Below are positions 50,543-50,721 of a stretch of 50,721 nucleotides of DNA, in pieces. Location of the stretch: NCBI RefSeq assembly GCF_006636215.1, contig NZ_VIFM01000056.1, forward strand, positions 1 through 50,721, given 5' to 3'. Below the pieces are notes generated by a model. That model did not search any database and had not been told where the DNA came from. It was given only the letters and a program-made list of their open reading frames with translations. A program made the translations under genes and the position numbers. Position 1 is the stretch's first letter, and the number at the start of each line of letters is the position of its first letter. This DNA comes from Myxococcus llanfairpwllgwyngyllgogerychwyrndrobwllllantysiliogogogochensis. GTDB taxonomy: Bacteria; Myxococcota; Myxococcia; Myxococcales; Myxococcaceae.

Positions 50543-50721
50543 TTCGGCCTCCTGCGCCCTCGGCGGGGGTCCAGCGTCCAGGCAGCGCACATGGCTGCCA
50601 GAAGCCTGTCCAACACCCTGTGCCCCTCCCGGTGGCGACGTCTTCTCCAGCATAGAGCCGGCGAATGTCGGGAAGTCAATGAAGGCGGAGAAGGTTCACT
50701 CCTGGTCGCCCGGTTCCCACC

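Overview
The window is high-GC DNA with the gene content of a fruiting myxobacterium of the Myxococcus/Corallococcus type. The strongest evidence is a complete pomY-pomZ-pomX cell-division positioning locus, together with SitA-like toxin lipoproteins, many secreted or lipid-anchored proteases, cytoplasmic PAS/GAF histidine kinases and a CHASE2 cyclase. I saw no tRNA, rRNA, CRISPR array, insertion sequence or phage gene. The window looks chromosomal, and its right half is rich in accessory genes.

Layout. (1) 1-3.6 kb: a 5'-cut CHASE2 adenylate/guanylate cyclase, an SH3-like secreted protein and an M48 lipoprotein protease, all on + and tightly packed. (2) 3.6-7.9 kb on -: pomY, pomZ and pomX, whose products form the moving cluster that marks the division site. 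A 697-base gap with two matching hairpins follows. (3) 8.6-10.9 kb: an XRE regulator, a fatty-acid desaturase and an AraC regulator. The AraC gene ends at a 76-bp tandem repeat that also reaches the 3' end of the convergent histidine kinase gene. (4) 11.2-17.5 kb: a three-gene - operon (PLD-like protein, glutathione S-transferase, histidine kinase) divergent from a TetR gene with two tandem class-3 aldehyde dehydrogenases. Three evenly phased palindromes lie between the two units. (5) 17.5-27 kb: an ABC-F ATPase, a zinc alcohol dehydrogenase, a B3/4-domain protein overlapping a phosphotransferase, a zinc-less MDR enzyme divergent from a LysR gene, and an astacin/FG-GAP lipoprotein. (6) 27-31 kb: gluconokinase, an unrecognised cysteine-cluster protein with ten SFSGG-type repeats, a SWIM-finger DNA ligase and a degenerate PilZ protein.

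(7) 31-35.4 kb on -: a SitA-like AHH-nuclease lipoprotein with an Imm11-type immunity gene, and a neutral ceramidase whose hexapeptide motif has Thr where Ser is expected. (8) 35.8-45 kb: a cluster of exported proteins. It holds two full-length copies and one truncated copy of a small secreted family (cysteine-rich domain plus Hint autoprocessing domain), an M1-type and an M4 metalloprotease, an FG-GAP protein and two lipoproteins built from CGDGxC repeats. (9) 45-48.3 kb: a membrane-anchored protein with a beta-rich domain followed by HEAT repeats, whose order resembles the N-terminal half of eukaryotic large lipid-transfer proteins, then a secreted beta-rich protein of unknown function. (10) 48.4-50.5 kb: a PAS-GAF-PAS histidine kinase.

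The features most worth following are the secreted Hint family, the HEAT/lipid-transfer-like protein, the zinc-cluster/SFSGG protein, the 76-bp repeat and the phased TetR operators. All functional statements rest on motifs read by eye. No database search was run.
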